From assembly GCA_902576815.1 (NCBI GenBank), contig CACGWQ010000006.1, positions 1 to 64,000 of the forward strand: a DNA stretch of 64,000 bases. Direction: 5' to 3'. Shown here one piece after another: positions 38,367-49,900 of this stretch (within the stretch, counting starts at the first letter, position 1; every line of letters begins with the position of its first letter). Both the position numbers and the translations under genes were made by a program. Under the pieces are notes generated by a model, which saw only the letters and a program-made list of their open reading frames with translations, ran no database searches and was not told the origin of the DNA. This DNA is from an uncultured Pelagibacteraceae bacterium (GTDB lineage: Bacteria > Pseudomonadota > Alphaproteobacteria > Pelagibacterales > Pelagibacteraceae).

Positions 38367-38602
38367 TATTTTTTAGCCTCTGCTTTTTTTTCAGTTATAT
38401 TTTTAAGATTTGATAAATGTAAAAAGTTTTCTTTTGATATAATTCCACCTTTTTTTTCTTTTGTAGTTTTAACATGTTTTTTTACAAGATTTATGCCTTT
38501 CACTTTTGCTCTATTACCCTTTCTATCTAACTCTATTATTTCACCTTCTTTATTTTTATCTTTTCCAACTAAAACTTTGACTTTTGTACCTTTTTTTATC
38601 AT
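38366..38602 (-). CDS. rplX: 50S ribosomal protein L24, compact
   Basis: L24 is an assembly initiator at the tunnel exit. The KOW motif is clear ([20 protein letters not shown]), followed by [10 protein letters not shown] and GGIISKE. At 78 residues it is shorter than the usual 100-105; the C-terminal section is trimmed to a Lys-rich end. The frame ends cleanly at the rplE start, so this looks like reduction and not a frameshift. Confidence 0.94.
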   Translation of the reverse strand: MIKKGTKVKVLVGKDKNKEGEIIELDRKGNRAKVKGINLVKKHVKTTKEKKGGIISKENFLHLSNLKNITEKKAEAKK

Positions 38603-38971
38603 TTATAATACCTCTGGAGCTAATGAAATAATTTTCATTTGTCCTCTTGTTCGTAATTCTCGAGTTACAGGTCCAAATATTCTAGTTCCAATTGGTTCAC
38701 CTTTATCATCTGTTAGTACAGCAGCATTATTATCAAATCTTACTTTTGAACCATCATTTCGGTGTATTCCCTTTTTAACTCTTACAACTACAGCTTTATG
38801 AACTGAACCCTTTTTTACTTTACCTTTTGGAATTGCTTCTTTTACAGCTACTACAATTACATCACCAATACTAGCATATCTTCTTTTTGAGCCACCGAGA
38901 ACTTTTATACATTCAATTTTTTTTGCTCCTGTATTGTCGGCAACAAAAAGTTCTGTTTGTACTTGTATCAT
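38603..38971 (-). CDS. rplN: 50S ribosomal protein L14
   Basis: L14 lies at the subunit interface and pairs with L19. The 122 residues are the family length, starting [20 protein letters not shown] and containing [16 protein letters not shown] and GPVTRELR. It abuts rplX and overlaps rpsQ by four bases. Confidence 0.98.
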   Translation of the reverse strand: MIQVQTELFVADNTGAKKIECIKVLGGSKRRYASIGDVIVVAVKEAIPKGKVKKGSVHKAVVVRVKKGIHRNDGSKVRFDNNAAVLTDDKGEPIGTRIFGPVTRELRTRGQMKIISLAPEVL

Positions 38972-39204
38972 TTGATATCTCCAATTACTTCAAATTTTTT
39001 AGACTTAGAGTACGGTCTACACTCTTTAATTAAAACTTTATCACCATTTTTATATTTATTTTTTTCATCATGAACACTATATTTTTTTCTTGCTTTGATG
39101 ATTTTTTTTAAAACTGGATGTTGATATTTTCTTTCAACTAAAACAGTAATAGTTTTGTTAGGTTTATCACTTACAACAATTCCATTTAATGTCTTTTTAG
39201 GCAT
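38968..39204 (-). CDS. rpsQ: 30S ribosomal protein S17
   Basis: S17 is an early 16S rRNA-binding protein. The 78-residue OB-fold protein has [30 protein letters not shown] and [18 protein letters not shown], all standard. Overlaps rpmC by eight bases and rplN by four. Confidence 0.97.
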   Translation of the reverse strand: MPKKTLNGIVVSDKPNKTITVLVERKYQHPVLKKIIKARKKYSVHDEKNKYKNGDKVLIKECRPYSKSKKFEVIGDIK

Positions 39205-39385
39205 TTATTTCTCTCAATTTAGTTTTTAATCTAGCTATGTTTTTTTTAGTTTCATTTATTTGGGCTGTATTCTTAACCTGACCATTTATTTTTTGAAATC
39301 TAAAATTAAATAAATCTTTTTTAAATTTGTCTATATTTTTTAAAAGTTCGTCTTTACTCATTTTCTTTATTTCGTTTTTTTTCAT
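39197..39385 (-). CDS. rpmC: 50S ribosomal protein L29
   Basis: L29 is a small helical hairpin at the tunnel exit that helps dock SRP and trigger factor. The 62-residue protein has MSKDELLKNIDKFKKDLFN and RFQKINGQVKNTAQINETKK, the usual two helices. It lies between rplP (no gap) and rpsQ, the universal order. Confidence 0.95.
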   Translation of the reverse strand: MKKNEIKKMSKDELLKNIDKFKKDLFNFRFQKINGQVKNTAQINETKKNIARLKTKLREINA

Positions 39386-39793
39386 TTAAATCCTTTTAAT
39401 AAATTTACATTTTATTGGAAGTTTTGCTGATGCTTTATATAGAGCTTCTCGTGCTATTTGTTCTGATACACCATCAACTTCAAAAAGAATTCTACCTGGT
39501 TTTACCCTACATGCCCAAAATTCAGGTGAACCTTTTCCTTTACCCATTCTAACTTCAGTTGGTTTTTTTGAAACTGGGATATTGGGAAATACTCTTGTCC
39601 AAACTCTACCTTGTCTCTTCATATGTCTGGTTAATGCAACTCTCGCTGCTTCAATTTGTCTAGATATGACTCTTTCTGGTTGAATTGCTTTTAAACCAAA
39701 AGATCCATAGTTCATGATATTACATCTAGAAGCAGTACCGTGAATTCTACCTTTGTGTGCTTTTCTAAATTTAGTTCTTGTTGGTTGAAGCAT
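39386..39793 (-). CDS. rplP: 50S ribosomal protein L16
   Basis: L16 helps position A-site tRNA. The 135-residue protein starts [19 protein letters not shown] and has the basic [16 protein letters not shown] and [19 protein letters not shown]. All conserved positions that I can judge are intact. Confidence 0.98.
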   Translation of the reverse strand: MLQPTRTKFRKAHKGRIHGTASRCNIMNYGSFGLKAIQPERVISRQIEAARVALTRHMKRQGRVWTRVFPNIPVSKKPTEVRMGKGKGSPEFWACRVKPGRILFEVDGVSEQIAREALYKASAKLPIKCKFIKRI

Positions 39794-39795
39794 TT

Positions 39796-40455
39796 TTAAG
39801 TTTTATTCCTTTCTTGACTAAATTCTTTTGTAAAAATTTCTCCTTTATATATCCAAACCTTGATACCAATAATCCCGTATGTTGTTAGTGCTTCTGCTTC
39901 TGCATAATCTATGTCTGCTCTTAATGTGTGCGATGGTATACTTCCATCTCTAAGCCATTCTGTTCTTGCTATTTCATTTCCTCCTAATCTACCACTACAA
40001 GAAACCTTTATTCCTTTAGCTCCTAATCTTAAAGCAGATTGCATTGATCTTTTCATAGCTCGTCTATATGATACCCTTTTAACCAATTGTTGTGCTATAT
40101 TTTCAGCAACTAAGTATGAATTAGTTTCAGGCTTTTTAACTTCTTTTATATTTAAAACAACTTCATTAGATGTCAGTCTAGATAGCTTATTTTTTATTTT
40201 TTCAATATCAGAACCTTTTTTTCCAATAACAAACCCTGGTCTTGATGTATATATAGTTACAAAACACTTTTTTGATGTTCTTTCAATCATAACTTTTGAA
40301 ACACCAGAATTAATTACATTTTTCTTTATAAAATCTCTTATCTTATGGTCTTCAATTAAATACCTTCCAAAATCTTTTTTCTTGGCATACCAAACGGAGT
40401 CCCATCCTCTATTTATACCCAATCTTAAACCTACGGGATTAACCTTTTGACCCAT
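39796..40455 (-). CDS. rpsC: 30S ribosomal protein S3
   Basis: S3 lines the mRNA entry tunnel. The 219-residue protein starts [20 protein letters not shown], has the KH-domain GxxG in [16 protein letters not shown] and a C-terminal [14 protein letters not shown]. It overlaps rplV by 17 bases. A long antisense ORF (39911-40450) across this gene is a shadow. Confidence 0.98.
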   Translation of the reverse strand: MGQKVNPVGLRLGINRGWDSVWYAKKKDFGRYLIEDHKIRDFIKKNVINSGVSKVMIERTSKKCFVTIYTSRPGFVIGKKGSDIEKIKNKLSRLTSNEVVLNIKEVKKPETNSYLVAENIAQQLVKRVSYRRAMKRSMQSALRLGAKGIKVSCSGRLGGNEIARTEWLRDGSIPSHTLRADIDYAEAEALTTYGIIGIKVWIYKGEIFTKEFSQERNKT

Positions 40456-40831
40456 GTTTTGACTCCTCTTTAACTTTTTCTCTTAAAATAATTGTTATAT
40501 TAGAATAAGGTTTCATTATTTCAGCAGCTCTTCCTTTGGCTCTAGCTCTAAACCTTTTCATTGTTATCTGTTTTCCACAAAATGCCTCTTTAACAAATAA
40601 ACTATCGATATCATATTGGTAGTTATTTTCAGCATTAGAGATTGCTGAAGAAATTGTCTTTTTTATATCTTTAGAAATTCTTTTTTCTGAAAAAGATAAA
40701 TCTCTTATTGCAATATCTACCTTTTTTCCAACAATTGATTTAAGTAATGGTTTAAGTTTTCTTACGCTAGATCTAACATTTTTATTAACTGATCTAACTT
40801 GTTTTAAATCAATATCTTTTTTTTTAATCAT
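40439..40831 (-). CDS. rplV: 50S ribosomal protein L22
   Basis: L22 has an extended loop reaching the exit tunnel, the macrolide region. The 130-residue protein includes [25 protein letters not shown] and a conserved ending ITIILREK. It is followed by rpsC in the usual S10-operon order, with a 17-base overlap. Confidence 0.97.
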   Translation of the reverse strand: MIKKKDIDLKQVRSVNKNVRSSVRKLKPLLKSIVGKKVDIAIRDLSFSEKRISKDIKKTISSAISNAENNYQYDIDSLFVKEAFCGKQITMKRFRARAKGRAAEIMKPYSNITIILREKVKEESKHGSKG

Positions 40832-40834
40832 AAT

Positions 40835-41143
40835 TTATTTTTTTACATCTCCTTTTGAGCCACCCTCAACTTTTGCTTTTTTATCAGCTGGGGTATGTCC
40901 AAAAAATTGTCTTGTTGGAGCAAACTCTCCAAATTTATGTCCTACCATATCTTCTGAGATTGTTATTGGAATAAATTTTTTGCCATTATGAATTAGAAAA
41001 CTGATACCAACAAAGTCTGGCAATATAGTAGATTTTCTTGACCAAGTTTTTATTGGTTTTTTATTTGGATCATTTTTTATTTTTTCAACTTTTTTGATCA
41101 AACTTTCTTCAACAAATGGTCCTTTCCAAACAGATCTTGCCAT
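40835..41143 (-). CDS. rpsS: 30S ribosomal protein S19
   Basis: S19 binds 16S rRNA in the head with S13. The 102-residue protein starts [19 protein letters not shown] and has [15 protein letters not shown] and [16 protein letters not shown]. It is about ten residues longer than E. coli S19 at the C-terminus. Confidence 0.98.
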   Translation of the reverse strand: MARSVWKGPFVEESLIKKVEKIKNDPNKKPIKTWSRKSTILPDFVGISFLIHNGKKFIPITISEDMVGHKFGEFAPTRQFFGHTPADKKAKVEGGSKGDVKK

Positions 41144-41145
41144 AT

Positions 41146-41979
41146 TTATGCTCTCTTTTTCTTCCTTCTTCTAATTATAAATTTATCAGTTCTTTTATTA
41201 TCTCTTGTTTTTAATCCTTTAGCAGATTGACCAGTTGGAGAGACTGGATGTCTTCCACCTGCAGATTTACCTTCACCTCCACCGTGTGGGTGATCTACGG
41301 GATTTTTAACTACTCCTCTAGTATGAGGTCTTCTTCCTAACCATCTAGATCTTCCAGCTTTCCCAATTTTCATATTTTTTTGATCTGGATTAGATAAAAC
41401 TCCAATTGTTGCTAGTGCTCTTGAGTCAATTTTACGAACTTCTCCTGAGCTCATTTTTATAATTGAGTAATTTCCATCTATTCCTGAAATACTTACAGAA
41501 GAACCTGCGGCTCTAGCAATCTTTCCACCTGCTCCAGGCTGTATTTCGACATTATGAATATCTATTCCTACAGGTATATCTTTCAGCGGTAAGCAATTTC
41601 CAATTTTAATTTCTGATGCAGAGCCATTCTGAATTTGGTCGCCTATTTTAATATTTTGTGGTGCTAAATAATAAAACATTTGATTATCCTCGAATTTAAC
41701 CAACATAATATGACATGATCTATTTGGGTCATATTCTATTCTCTCAATTGTAGCTTTCATATCATTCTTTTTTCTATAGAAATCTATATTCCTATATTTG
41801 TGTTTATGGCCACCACCATGATTTCTAGAAGTAATTCTTCCGTAATTATTTCTCCCTTTTGAAGAATAATTTGCACTTGTAAGTGATTTATATGGTTTGC
41901 CTTTCCATAATCCATCTCTACTTGTTAATATAGTTCCTCTAGTTGATTTAGTGTAGGGTTTAAAAGTTTTTAGCGCCAT
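41146..41979 (-). CDS. rplB: 50S ribosomal protein L2
   Basis: L2 is close to the peptidyl transferase centre and essential for subunit joining. The 277-residue protein has [19 protein letters not shown], and its conserved catalytic-region motif [20 protein letters not shown] includes the key His. Confidence 0.98.
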   Translation of the reverse strand: MALKTFKPYTKSTRGTILTSRDGLWKGKPYKSLTSANYSSKGRNNYGRITSRNHGGGHKHKYRNIDFYRKKNDMKATIERIEYDPNRSCHIMLVKFEDNQMFYYLAPQNIKIGDQIQNGSASEIKIGNCLPLKDIPVGIDIHNVEIQPGAGGKIARAAGSSVSISGIDGNYSIIKMSSGEVRKIDSRALATIGVLSNPDQKNMKIGKAGRSRWLGRRPHTRGVVKNPVDHPHGGGEGKSAGGRHPVSPTGQSAKGLKTRDNKRTDKFIIRRRKKKRA

Positions 41980-41981
41980 AT

Positions 41982-42275
41982 TTAAATACCAGTTGTTAAG
42001 TCTATACTTTGACCTTTTTTAAGAGTTATTATTGCTTTTTTAAAACCTTTCTTTTTTACCTTCTTGCCTCTTGCTGATTTAACAAGAGTTTTTTTATTTA
42101 TTACATTAATTTTTATAACGTTTACTTTAAAAATTTTTTCTATTGAGCCTTTTAATGTTTTTTTATTCGCAGTAGCTGGTACTTTGAAAATTATTTTATT
42201 TTGCTCAGATAAATTTGTTGATTTTTCTGTTACAACAGGAGATAAAATTTTATCAAATAAATTTAATTTATCCAT
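41982..42275 (-). CDS. rplW: 50S ribosomal protein L23
   Basis: L23 at the tunnel exit docks trigger factor and SRP. The 97-residue protein has LSPVVTEKSTNLSEQNKIIF near the start and KIFKVNVIKINVINKKT in the middle, as in the family. It follows rplD with a one-base overlap. Confidence 0.96.
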   Translation of the reverse strand: MDKLNLFDKILSPVVTEKSTNLSEQNKIIFKVPATANKKTLKGSIEKIFKVNVIKINVINKKTLVKSARGKKVKKKGFKKAIITLKKGQSIDLTTGI

Positions 42276-42898
42276 TATTTATACCTTTTTTCTAATTCTT
42301 TTACTGAACTTTCTGTAAAGATTATTTTTTTATATTTGATTATATCAAATGCACTAAAATGATTTGCATCGGTTATTTTTACATTTGGAATATTTTTAAT
42401 CGATCTTAAAATATTATCTTTTGATTTAGTATCAGCTATAATCAGTGAATTATTAGCATCAAATTTATTTAACAATTCAAACATTTCTTTTGTTTTTTTT
42501 ATTTTATTGGCAAAATCTTCAAAAATAATAATATCATTTGATTTATTTTTTTCAGTTATAAGTGATGCAATACTCATTTTTTTTTCACTTTTATTTAATT
42601 TTCTTATTTTGTATTTATCCTCACCTTTTGGTCCATGAGCAATACCACCACCAACAAAGATAGGTGCCTTTTTGCTAGAATGTCTAGCGTTACCTGTTCC
42701 TTTTTGAGAATAAATTTTTGAAGTAGAGCCTGTAATTTCATTTCTTTGTTTAGTCTTTGCTTTTCTTCCTTTGAAATTTGCATTTAGTTTATAAATTACA
42801 CTACTTACTAAATGATTATTAACTTTGGCACTAAAGATTTTGTCAAGAACCTCTATGCTTTGTTTTTTACCATCAACGCTTAATTTATCTATTTTCAT
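42275..42898 (-). CDS. rplD: 50S ribosomal protein L4
   Basis: L4 lines the exit tunnel and, in E. coli, represses the S10 operon. The 207-residue protein has RNEITGSTSKIYSQKGTGNA (tunnel loop, adapted) and GPKGEDKYKIRKLNKSEKK. Regulatory binding to its own leader is not claimed here: rpsJ has only a two-base gap to fusA, so there is no S10-type leader. Confidence 0.96.
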   Translation of the reverse strand: MKIDKLSVDGKKQSIEVLDKIFSAKVNNHLVSSVIYKLNANFKGRKAKTKQRNEITGSTSKIYSQKGTGNARHSSKKAPIFVGGGIAHGPKGEDKYKIRKLNKSEKKMSIASLITEKNKSNDIIIFEDFANKIKKTKEMFELLNKFDANNSLIIADTKSKDNILRSIKNIPNVKITDANHFSAFDIIKYKKIIFTESSVKELEKRYK

Positions 42899-43609
42899 TT
42901 ACTTTTTCTTTTTGTCAGCTGATTTTTTTTGTTTTTCTATTTGCTCTATTTTTTCGTTAATTGTCATTCTATTAATATTTTTTACAGATTTTCTAATTAA
43001 AACTTCTGTATTCTTTGATCCTGGGATTGATCCTTTTAAATACAAAAGATTATTTTCTTTGTCTGTTTTTATAACTTCTATATTTTGAATTGTTCTAATT
43101 TTGTCTCCCATATGTCCCGCCATTTTTTTTCCTTTAAAAACTTTACCTGGATCTTGTCTTTGACCAGTTGAACCATGCGATCTATGAGAAATTGAGACAC
43201 CATGCGTAGCCCTTAGTCCTCCGAAATTATGTCTTTTCATTGAACCTGCAAACCCCTTACCAATTGTTTTAGATTTAACATCTACAAATTTTACATTCTC
43301 AAAGATCTCTAATCCAATTTCATTTCCTTCTTTAAAATTTTCAATATTTTCAAGCCTAAATTCTTTTAATGTTTTCTTTGGTTCTGTATTTTTTTTGGCA
43401 AAATATCCTTTCATTGATTTTGACAATTTTGAATTTTTTATTTTACCAAATCCTATTTGAATAGCATTGTAGCCTCGGTTTTCTTTGTTAATAATGCCAA
43501 CTACTCGTCCTGTTTCCATTTTTAAAACAGTAACAGGCACTGATTGTCCAGTTTTAAAAAACTCTCGCGACATGCCTATTTTCTTTCCTATTAATGCTAA
43601 ATTCGCCAT
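42899..43609 (-). CDS. rplC: 50S ribosomal protein L3
   Basis: L3 reaches toward the peptidyl transferase centre. The 236 residues exceed the common 209-215 because of a Lys-rich C-terminal tail. The core motif [21 protein letters not shown] (shortened here in quotation) and [13 protein letters not shown] are intact. Gln in GSTGQRQ is the site methylated by PrmB in other bacteria. Confidence 0.97.
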   Translation of the reverse strand: MANLALIGKKIGMSREFFKTGQSVPVTVLKMETGRVVGIINKENRGYNAIQIGFGKIKNSKLSKSMKGYFAKKNTEPKKTLKEFRLENIENFKEGNEIGLEIFENVKFVDVKSKTIGKGFAGSMKRHNFGGLRATHGVSISHRSHGSTGQRQDPGKVFKGKKMAGHMGDKIRTIQNIEVIKTDKENNLLYLKGSIPGSKNTEVLIRKSVKNINRMTINEKIEQIEKQKKSADKKKK

Positions 43610-43917
43610 TATATTTTTATCTCCACATCCACACCAGAAGCTAAATCAAGCTTCATTAAAGCTTCAACAGTTGCTGGGGTAGGTTCAATGATATCAATTA
43701 GTCTTTTATGTGTTCTAGTTTCAAATTGTTCTCTACTTTTCTTATCAATATGAGGTGATCTTAAAACAGTGTATCTCTCTATTTTTGTAGGGAGAGGTAT
43801 TGGCCCTTTGATATTTGCACCTGTTCTTTTAACAGTATTTACTATCTCTTCAGTTGATTGATCTAAAACTTTATTATCATAAGCTCGCAATTTAATTCTA
43901 ATATTCTGTTTATCCAT
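43609..43917 (-). CDS. rpsJ: 30S ribosomal protein S10
   Basis: S10 works in the small subunit head and, as NusE, in transcription antitermination with NusB. The 102-residue protein starts [18 protein letters not shown] and has [19 protein letters not shown]. It follows fusA by two bases; no tuf lies in between, unlike in many bacteria. Confidence 0.98.
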   Translation of the reverse strand: MDKQNIRIKLRAYDNKVLDQSTEEIVNTVKRTGANIKGPIPLPTKIERYTVLRSPHIDKKSREQFETRTHKRLIDIIEPTPATVEALMKLDLASGVDVEIKI

Positions 43918-43919
43918 AA

Positions 43920-45995
43920 TTATCCTGTTTTCTTGGTTACTTCATCTTGTACATTTTGAGGAACTTTATCATAATGATCAAAGAACATAGAATATTGGGC
44001 TCTACCCTGAGACATAGATCTTAAACTATTAATGTAACCAAACATATTAGCTAATGGAACCATAGCTGTTATTACAGTTGCATTTCCCCTTTGCTCTTGG
44101 GTACTTATTTGTCCTCTTCTGCTGTTTAAATCTCCAATAACATCACCCATATAATCTTCTGGTGTAACAACTTCTACTCTCATAACAGGTTCTAACAGTT
44201 TAAGAGTTCCACGTGCACATGCCTCTTTAAAACATTGTCTTGAAGCAAGTTCAAAAGCTAATACACTTGAGTCAACATCATGATGTAAACCATCTAAGAT
44301 TGTAACTTTATAATCAATAAGAGGGAAACCAGCTAAAATTCCTCCATCAGCTATCGTTTCTACACCTTTTTCTACACCTGGGATAAATTCTTTAGGTATC
44401 GCACCACCTTTAATTTTACTTTCAATTTCCCTACCTTTGCCTGGTTCTAAAGGTTCAACTGATAATTTTACTCTTGCAAACTGTCCAGCACCACCACTTT
44501 GTTTTTTATGAGTATAATCAAATTCAGCTGAATTTAATATAGTTTCTCTGTAAGCAACCTGTGGAGCTCCAACATTAGCTTCAACTTTAAATTCTCTTTT
44601 CATTCTATCTACAATGATATCTAAATGCAGCTCACCCATACCTTTAATTATTGTCTGTCCTGACTCTTCATCTGAAGAAACTCTAAATGATGGATCTTCT
44701 TTTGCCAATCTTCCTAAAGCTTCACCCATTTTCTCTTGATCAGCTTTTGATTTTGGTTCAACTGCGATTTCTATTACTGGATCTGGAAATTCCATTGGTT
44801 CTAATAATACAGGTTGATCTTTATTTGCTAATGTATGTCCTGTAATTGTATTTTTTAATCCTGCAAGTGCTACTATATCACCTGCACTAGCTTCTTTAAT
44901 ATCTTCTCTAGAATTAGCATGCATTAAAAGCATTCTTCCAACTCTTTCTTCTTTATCTGATGAAGTATTGTAAACACCAGTTCCAGACTTAACAGTTCCT
45001 GAATAAATTCTTATAAATGTGAGGCTTCCAACAAATGGATCTGTCGCAACTTTAAACGCTAAAGCTGAAAATGGAGCGCTATCTTCAAATTTCATCTCAA
45101 TTTCTTGATCAGATCCAGGTTTTGTTCCTTTTATTGATCCAAGATCTTCGGGACTTGGTAAATAATCTACAACAGCGTCTAGCAAAGGCTGAACTCCTTT
45201 ATTTTTAAACGCTGAACCGGTTAACACTGGAACAAAATCGAAATTTAAACAACCTTTTCTTACACATTTTATTAAGTCTTCATTCTTTATATCTTCTCCA
45301 CTAAGGTAGGCTTCCATTAATTTTTCATCTTGCTCTACAGCAGTTTCAACTAATTCTTTTCTATATTTTTCGCAGATATCAATAAGATCATCAGGAACAT
45401 CTTTTTCTTCCCATTCAGCTCCAAGATCTTCGTTTTTCCAAACTATAGCTTTCATTTTTACCAAATCTACAACCCCTTGTAATGAAGATTCAATTCCAAT
45501 TGGAATCTGCATTACCAATGGTTTTGCTCCAAGTCTGTCTTTGATCATTTCAACACATCTAAAAAAATCTGCTCCAGTACGATCAAGTTTGTTTACAAAA
45601 CAGATTCTCGGAACTTTATATTTGTCAGCCTGTCTCCATACAGTCTCAGATTGTGGCTCAACTCCAGCAACCCCATCAAACACTGCAACAGCTCCATCTA
45701 AAACTTTTAAAGATCTTTCTACTTCAATCGTAAAATCAACATGTCCTGGAGTATCAATAATATTTATTCTATGGTCATTCCAAAAACAAGTTGTTGCAGC
45801 AGAGGTTATTGTGATACCACGTTCTTGTTCTTGTTCCATCCAATCCATTGTTGCGGCACCATCATGTACTTCTCCGATTTTATGACTTTTTCCAGTGTAA
45901 TATAAAATTCTTTCTGTAGTTGTAGTTTTACCAGCATCAATATGTGCCATGATACCAATATTTCTATATTTATTTAATGGATGAGATTTAGCCAT
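43920..45995 (-). CDS. fusA: elongation factor G
   Basis: EF-G drives translocation and, with RRF, ribosome recycling. The 691-residue GTPase has [18 protein letters not shown] (P-loop), [16 protein letters not shown] (switch II), NKLDR, and domain IV with [15 protein letters not shown]. The track's start at 46007 overlaps the rpsG stop. I prefer the ATG at 45995 ([14 protein letters not shown]), which matches the common EF-G N-terminus; both are in frame and undecided by any clear RBS. Confidence 0.96.
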   Translation of the reverse strand: MAKSHPLNKYRNIGIMAHIDAGKTTTTERILYYTGKSHKIGEVHDGAATMDWMEQEQERGITITSAATTCFWNDHRINIIDTPGHVDFTIEVERSLKVLDGAVAVFDGVAGVEPQSETVWRQADKYKVPRICFVNKLDRTGADFFRCVEMIKDRLGAKPLVMQIPIGIESSLQGVVDLVKMKAIVWKNEDLGAEWEEKDVPDDLIDICEKYRKELVETAVEQDEKLMEAYLSGEDIKNEDLIKCVRKGCLNFDFVPVLTGSAFKNKGVQPLLDAVVDYLPSPEDLGSIKGTKPGSDQEIEMKFEDSAPFSALAFKVATDPFVGSLTFIRIYSGTVKSGTGVYNTSSDKEERVGRMLLMHANSREDIKEASAGDIVALAGLKNTITGHTLANKDQPVLLEPMEFPDPVIEIAVEPKSKADQEKMGEALGRLAKEDPSFRVSSDEESGQTIIKGMGELHLDIIVDRMKREFKVEANVGAPQVAYRETILNSAEFDYTHKKQSGGAGQFARVKLSVEPLEPGKGREIESKIKGGAIPKEFIPGVEKGVETIADGGILAGFPLIDYKVTILDGLHHDVDSSVLAFELASRQCFKEACARGTLKLLEPVMRVEVVTPEDYMGDVIGDLNSRRGQISTQEQRGNATVITAMVPLANMFGYINSLRSMSQGRAQYSMFFDHYDKVPQNVQDEVTKKTG

Positions 45996-46000
45996 AAGTT

Positions 46001-46471
46001 TTACCATCTGAAATGAGCAAAAGCTTTGTTAGATTCTGCCATTTTATGTGTATCTTCCTTTTTTTTTATTGCTGATCCTTTATTTTGAAAAGCATCAAAT
46101 ATTTCATTAAATAATTTATCAGACATTTTTTTATCTTTTCTTTTTCTTGATGCATCTATTATCCATCTTAACGCCAAAGCCTGAGAACGTTTTGATTTAA
46201 CTTCAACAGGTACTTGGTAAGTAGCACCACCTACTCTTCTAGACCTTACTTCTACAGTTGGTCTAACATTATTAATTGCTTCATTAAATACTGATATTGG
46301 TTCATCTTTAGATTTTGATTTTATTTTATCCAGTGCATCATAAACAATTTTTTCAGCAGTAGTTTTTTTCCCATCAAGCATTATAGAGTTAATTAATTTT
46401 GGTATTATTACTGATTTATATTTTGGATCTACAAGAGGAATTTTCTTGGGAGCTTTTCTTTTTCTAGACAT
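46001..46471 (-). CDS. rpsG: 30S ribosomal protein S7
   Basis: S7 nucleates assembly of the 16S 3' domain and contacts E-site tRNA. The 156-residue protein starts [19 protein letters not shown] and has [19 protein letters not shown] and the end KAFAHFRW. It lies five bases after rpsL; S7 represses str in E. coli through an rpsL-rpsG gap, which is too short here for that mechanism. Confidence 0.98.
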   Translation of the reverse strand: MSRKRKAPKKIPLVDPKYKSVIIPKLINSIMLDGKKTTAEKIVYDALDKIKSKSKDEPISVFNEAINNVRPTVEVRSRRVGGATYQVPVEVKSKRSQALALRWIIDASRKRKDKKMSDKLFNEIFDAFQNKGSAIKKKEDTHKMAESNKAFAHFRW

Positions 46472-46476
46472 TGATA

Positions 46477-46848
46477 TTATTTACCTTTTTTTGTTCCATA
46501 CAAAGATCTTCTTTGTTTTCTGTTAGCAACTCCTTGGGTATCCAAATTTCCTCGGAGTATATGATATCGTACTCCTGGTAAATCTTTTACTCTCCCTCCT
46601 CTTATCATAACTACTGAGTGCTCTTGTAAATTATGACCTTCTCCCGGAATATAAGCAGTTACTTCAAATCCATTTGATAATCTCACTCTTGCAACTTTTC
46701 TAAGAGCAGAGTTGGGTTTTTTTGGTGTCGTGGTATATACTTTAACACAAACACCTCTTTTAAGAGGTTGTTTTTGAAGCGCAGGAACTTTATTCCTACT
46801 TAAAGGTCTGATCCTTTTTTTTCTCAGCAATTGATTAATTGTAGGCAT
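46477..46848 (-). CDS. rpsL: 30S ribosomal protein S12
   Basis: S12 monitors codon-anticodon pairing. The 123-residue protein has [20 protein letters not shown] and [14 protein letters not shown], with lysines at the two classic streptomycin-resistance positions, so the sequence is of the sensitive type. It heads the str group after a 150-base gap from rpoC that contains a promoter-like sequence and a hairpin. Confidence 0.98.
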   Translation of the reverse strand: MPTINQLLRKKRIRPLSRNKVPALQKQPLKRGVCVKVYTTTPKKPNSALRKVARVRLSNGFEVTAYIPGEGHNLQEHSVVMIRGGRVKDLPGVRYHILRGNLDTQGVANRKQRRSLYGTKKGK

Positions 46849-46901
46849 AATTTTAAATTAATTTTTTTAGGAATTGACTGACTTAATTATGTGGCAGCGT
46901 T

Positions 46902-46918
46902 TAGAGATCAAGTCTCTA
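46902..46918. other. inverted repeat in the rpsL leader
   Basis: TAGAGA (46902-46907) and TCTCTA (46913-46918) form a perfect 6-bp stem with a five-base loop, about 55 bases before the rpsL start and after the likely start of transcription. On the minus strand, GGAAT just before it can pair with ATTCC nearer the ATG. That would enclose the hairpin in a larger structure. Its function is unknown. Confidence 0.45.
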
Positions 46919-46941
46919 CATTCCAACCAAAAATTATCGCC

Positions 46942-46969
46942 AAACTACTATAGAAATTGTATTTGTCAA
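46942..46969 (-). promoter_or_regulatory. promoter-like sequence for rpsL-rpsG-fusA
   Basis: A consensus TTGACA (46964-46969, minus strand) is followed after 16 bases by TAGTTT (46942-46947). The -35 is perfect and the -10 moderate. It lies in the rpoC-rpsL gap and would give a leader of about 85 bases. Confidence 0.45.
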
Positions 46970-46977
46970 ATCAAAAT

Positions 46978-46990
46978 GCTTAGAATAAGC
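46978..46990 (-). terminator. weak hairpin after rpoC
   Basis: GCTTA and TAAGC pair around a three-base loop just past the rpoC stop. On the minus strand only ATTTTGATTTG follows, without a proper U-run. A partial terminator at most; it may simply be an RNA processing or stability element. Confidence 0.25.
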
Positions 46991-46998
46991 TTTATTTT

Positions 46999-49900
46999 TT
47001 ATTGATTTACTTGACTTTCTGAAGCCTCAAGCTTTTCTTGTTCTGAGAGGAATTTATTGTCATCATCAACAGCTTTTTTGTTCCACAAGTTTTTAACGGA
47101 ACCAGTGCCAGCAGGTACTAATCTACCTACAATAACATTTTCTTTTAATCCTGATAGTTTATCAACTTTACCTTTAATTGCAGCATCAGTTAGCACTCTT
47201 GTCGTCTCTTGGAAAGAAGCGGCTGAAATAAATGACTCCGTTTGAAGCGAGGCTTTAGTTATTCCCATTAAAACTCTTTCTCCAACAGCAGGATTTTTGC
47301 CATCTTTAACTAATTGCTCGTTAATATTTTCAAATCTTATCCTGTCAATAACTTCTCCAGGAAGTAATGAACTATCACCTTGGGTTTTTACTTCAACTTT
47401 TTTAAGCATTTGTCTTAAGATAACTTCGATGTGCTTATCATTGATGATTACACCTTGTAATCTATAAACATCTTGTACTTGATTTACAAAATATTCTGTT
47501 AATTCTTCTATACCTAAAATTCTAAGAATATCATGAGGTAATGGTTGACCATCCAACAAATATTCCCCTTTTTTAATTTTTTCACCTTGGTTAAAATTAA
47601 TGTGTTTTCCTTTTGGTATTAAATAACTTGAACTGTCACCATTTTCCGACTCTATTGTTACTCTTTGTTTGCCTCTGACTTCTTTACCAAATATAACTTT
47701 ACCATCATTCTCTGCAATAATTGCACTATCTTTTGCTTTTCTTGCTTCAAACAATTCTGCCACTCTTGGTAGACCTCCTGTAATATCTTTAGTCTTCGTA
47801 GTTTCTTTAGGAAGCCTAGCTATTACATCTCCAGCCGAAATTTTTTGACCATCTTTAACAGATAAAATTGAATCTGGTACCAAGTAATATCTTGCTTCAT
47901 TGTCATCAGCTTTTTTTATAACATTGCCTTTTGCATCTCTTAAAGTAATTCTTGGTTTTAAATCCGTATTTTTAGATTGAGTTTTCCAATCAACAACAGC
48001 TTTTGTAGAAATTCCAGTTGCATCATCAGTTGTTTCTGCAATTGATACACCATCTATTAAATCTACATAATTTGCTATTCCATCCTTTTCAGCAATAACT
48101 GGAGTTGTATATGGATCCCATTCGCATATTTTTGATCCTTTTTTAATTTTATCTCCATTCTCAAAGAAAAGTTTCGATCCATATGGCACTTTATATGATG
48201 CTACTTGTAATCCATTATCATCTTCTATTGAAAGCTCAGTATTTCTTCCCATAACAATTAAATTCTTTTTTGAGTCTACTAACAAGTTCGTGTTAACAAT
48301 TTTCAAAGTACCGTCATTATTTGACACTATTTGAGAGTCTTGCTTGACTGATGCAGTTCCTCCAACGTGGAAAGTTCTCATTGTAAGCTGAGTACCTGGT
48401 TCTCCTATTGATTGAGCTGATATCATTCCAATCGCTTCACCAACATGAACCATTTTTCCTCTAGAAAGATCTCTTCCATATGAAGTGGCACAAACACCTT
48501 CCTTCATTCCACATGTCATTACCGAATAAACATTAAGACTCTTCACACCAGCTGAATCTATTTTTTCACATCCTGCTTCATCAATCATTTGATCTTTTTT
48601 GATTAAAACATCTCCAGTTAATGGATTTTTTACATCTTTTGCTACTACTCTTCCAAGAGCTCTTTCGGATAAACTAACCATAATATTTCCACCTTCTAGT
48701 ACTTCCGTTAGTTTTATTGAACCACATTTGGCAGTACACTTAGAAGAAGTTATGGTTAAATCTTGCGCAACATCGCAAAGTCTTCTTGTTAAGTAACCAG
48801 AACTCGCTGTCTTTAATGCAGTATCAGCTAGTCCTTTTCTTGCGCCGTGTGTTGAATTAAAATATTCTAATGCTGTCAAACCTTCTTTAAAATTTGATGT
48901 AATTGGAGACTCAATAATTTCACCAGATGGTTTAGCTATTAAACCTCTCATTCCAGCTAATTGTTTCATTTGAGCTGCAGAACCTCTTGCTCCACTGTCT
49001 GCCATCATAAACACTGAATTAATTTTTAAACCATCTTCAGTCATCTCTGTAGCAGAAATTCTTTTCATCATTTCAGATGCAACTTTATCTGTACATTTTG
49101 ACCACGCATCAATAACTTTATTGTATTTCTCACCTCTAGTAATTAATCCTTCAGCATATTGATTTTCATAATCAGAAATTAGTTTTTTAGTTTCATCAAT
49201 TAATTGTTGTTTGTTATCTGGAATAACTAAATCGTCTTTACCAAATGATATTCCAGCTTTGAAAGCATGTTTAAATCCAAGATCCTTTAATTTATCACAA
49301 AATATTACTGTACTTTTTTGACCAGAAAATCTGAAAACATGGTCGATAACCTCAGATACTATTTTCTTAGGCAATAATCTGTCAACTAAAGAGAATTTAT
49401 TATTTACATTTTTTGGAATTAGGTTTGCTAATAGAAATCTTCCTGCTGTACTAATATGTTTTTCATATTTATTATTACCCTTTTCATCAACTGTCGAAAA
49501 TCTTGATACAATTCTTGAATGAACTTTTATTTGTCCGATTTCTAAGGCGTGCTCAATTTCTGAAGTATTAACAAAATATCCCTCAACTCTATCAGTTTGA
49601 TATGGTGGTTGAGAAAGATAATATATACCTAAAATCATATCCTGACTTGGGACAATTATAGGTTTTCCATTTGATGGGCTTAAAATATTGTTTGTAGACA
49701 TCATCAAAACTCTTGCCTCTAATTGTGCCTCTAAACTTAATGGTACGTGTACTGCCATTTGATCACCATCAAAATCAGCATTAAATGCAGCACAAGTTAG
49801 CGGATGTAACTCTATTGCATTACCCTCAATTAATTTTGGTTCAAATGCCTGAACACCTAGTCTGTGAAGTGTTGGTGCTCTATTTAATATAACTGGATGT

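Noticed and set aside
38325-38801. 158-residue plus-strand ORF opposite rplE-rplX-rplN
   Set aside because: Antisense shadow spanning three firm ribosomal genes; repetitive hydrophobic composition with no recognisable domain.
39911-40450. 179-residue plus-strand ORF opposite rpsC
   Set aside because: Lies wholly over rpsC, whose protein is unmistakable. The hydrophobic translation is what the complement of Lys/Glu-rich codons gives. No promoter or RBS.
46978-46990. Strong intrinsic terminator after rpoC
   Set aside because: Only a five-pair stem and no proper U-run on the minus strand; kept as a low-confidence hairpin.
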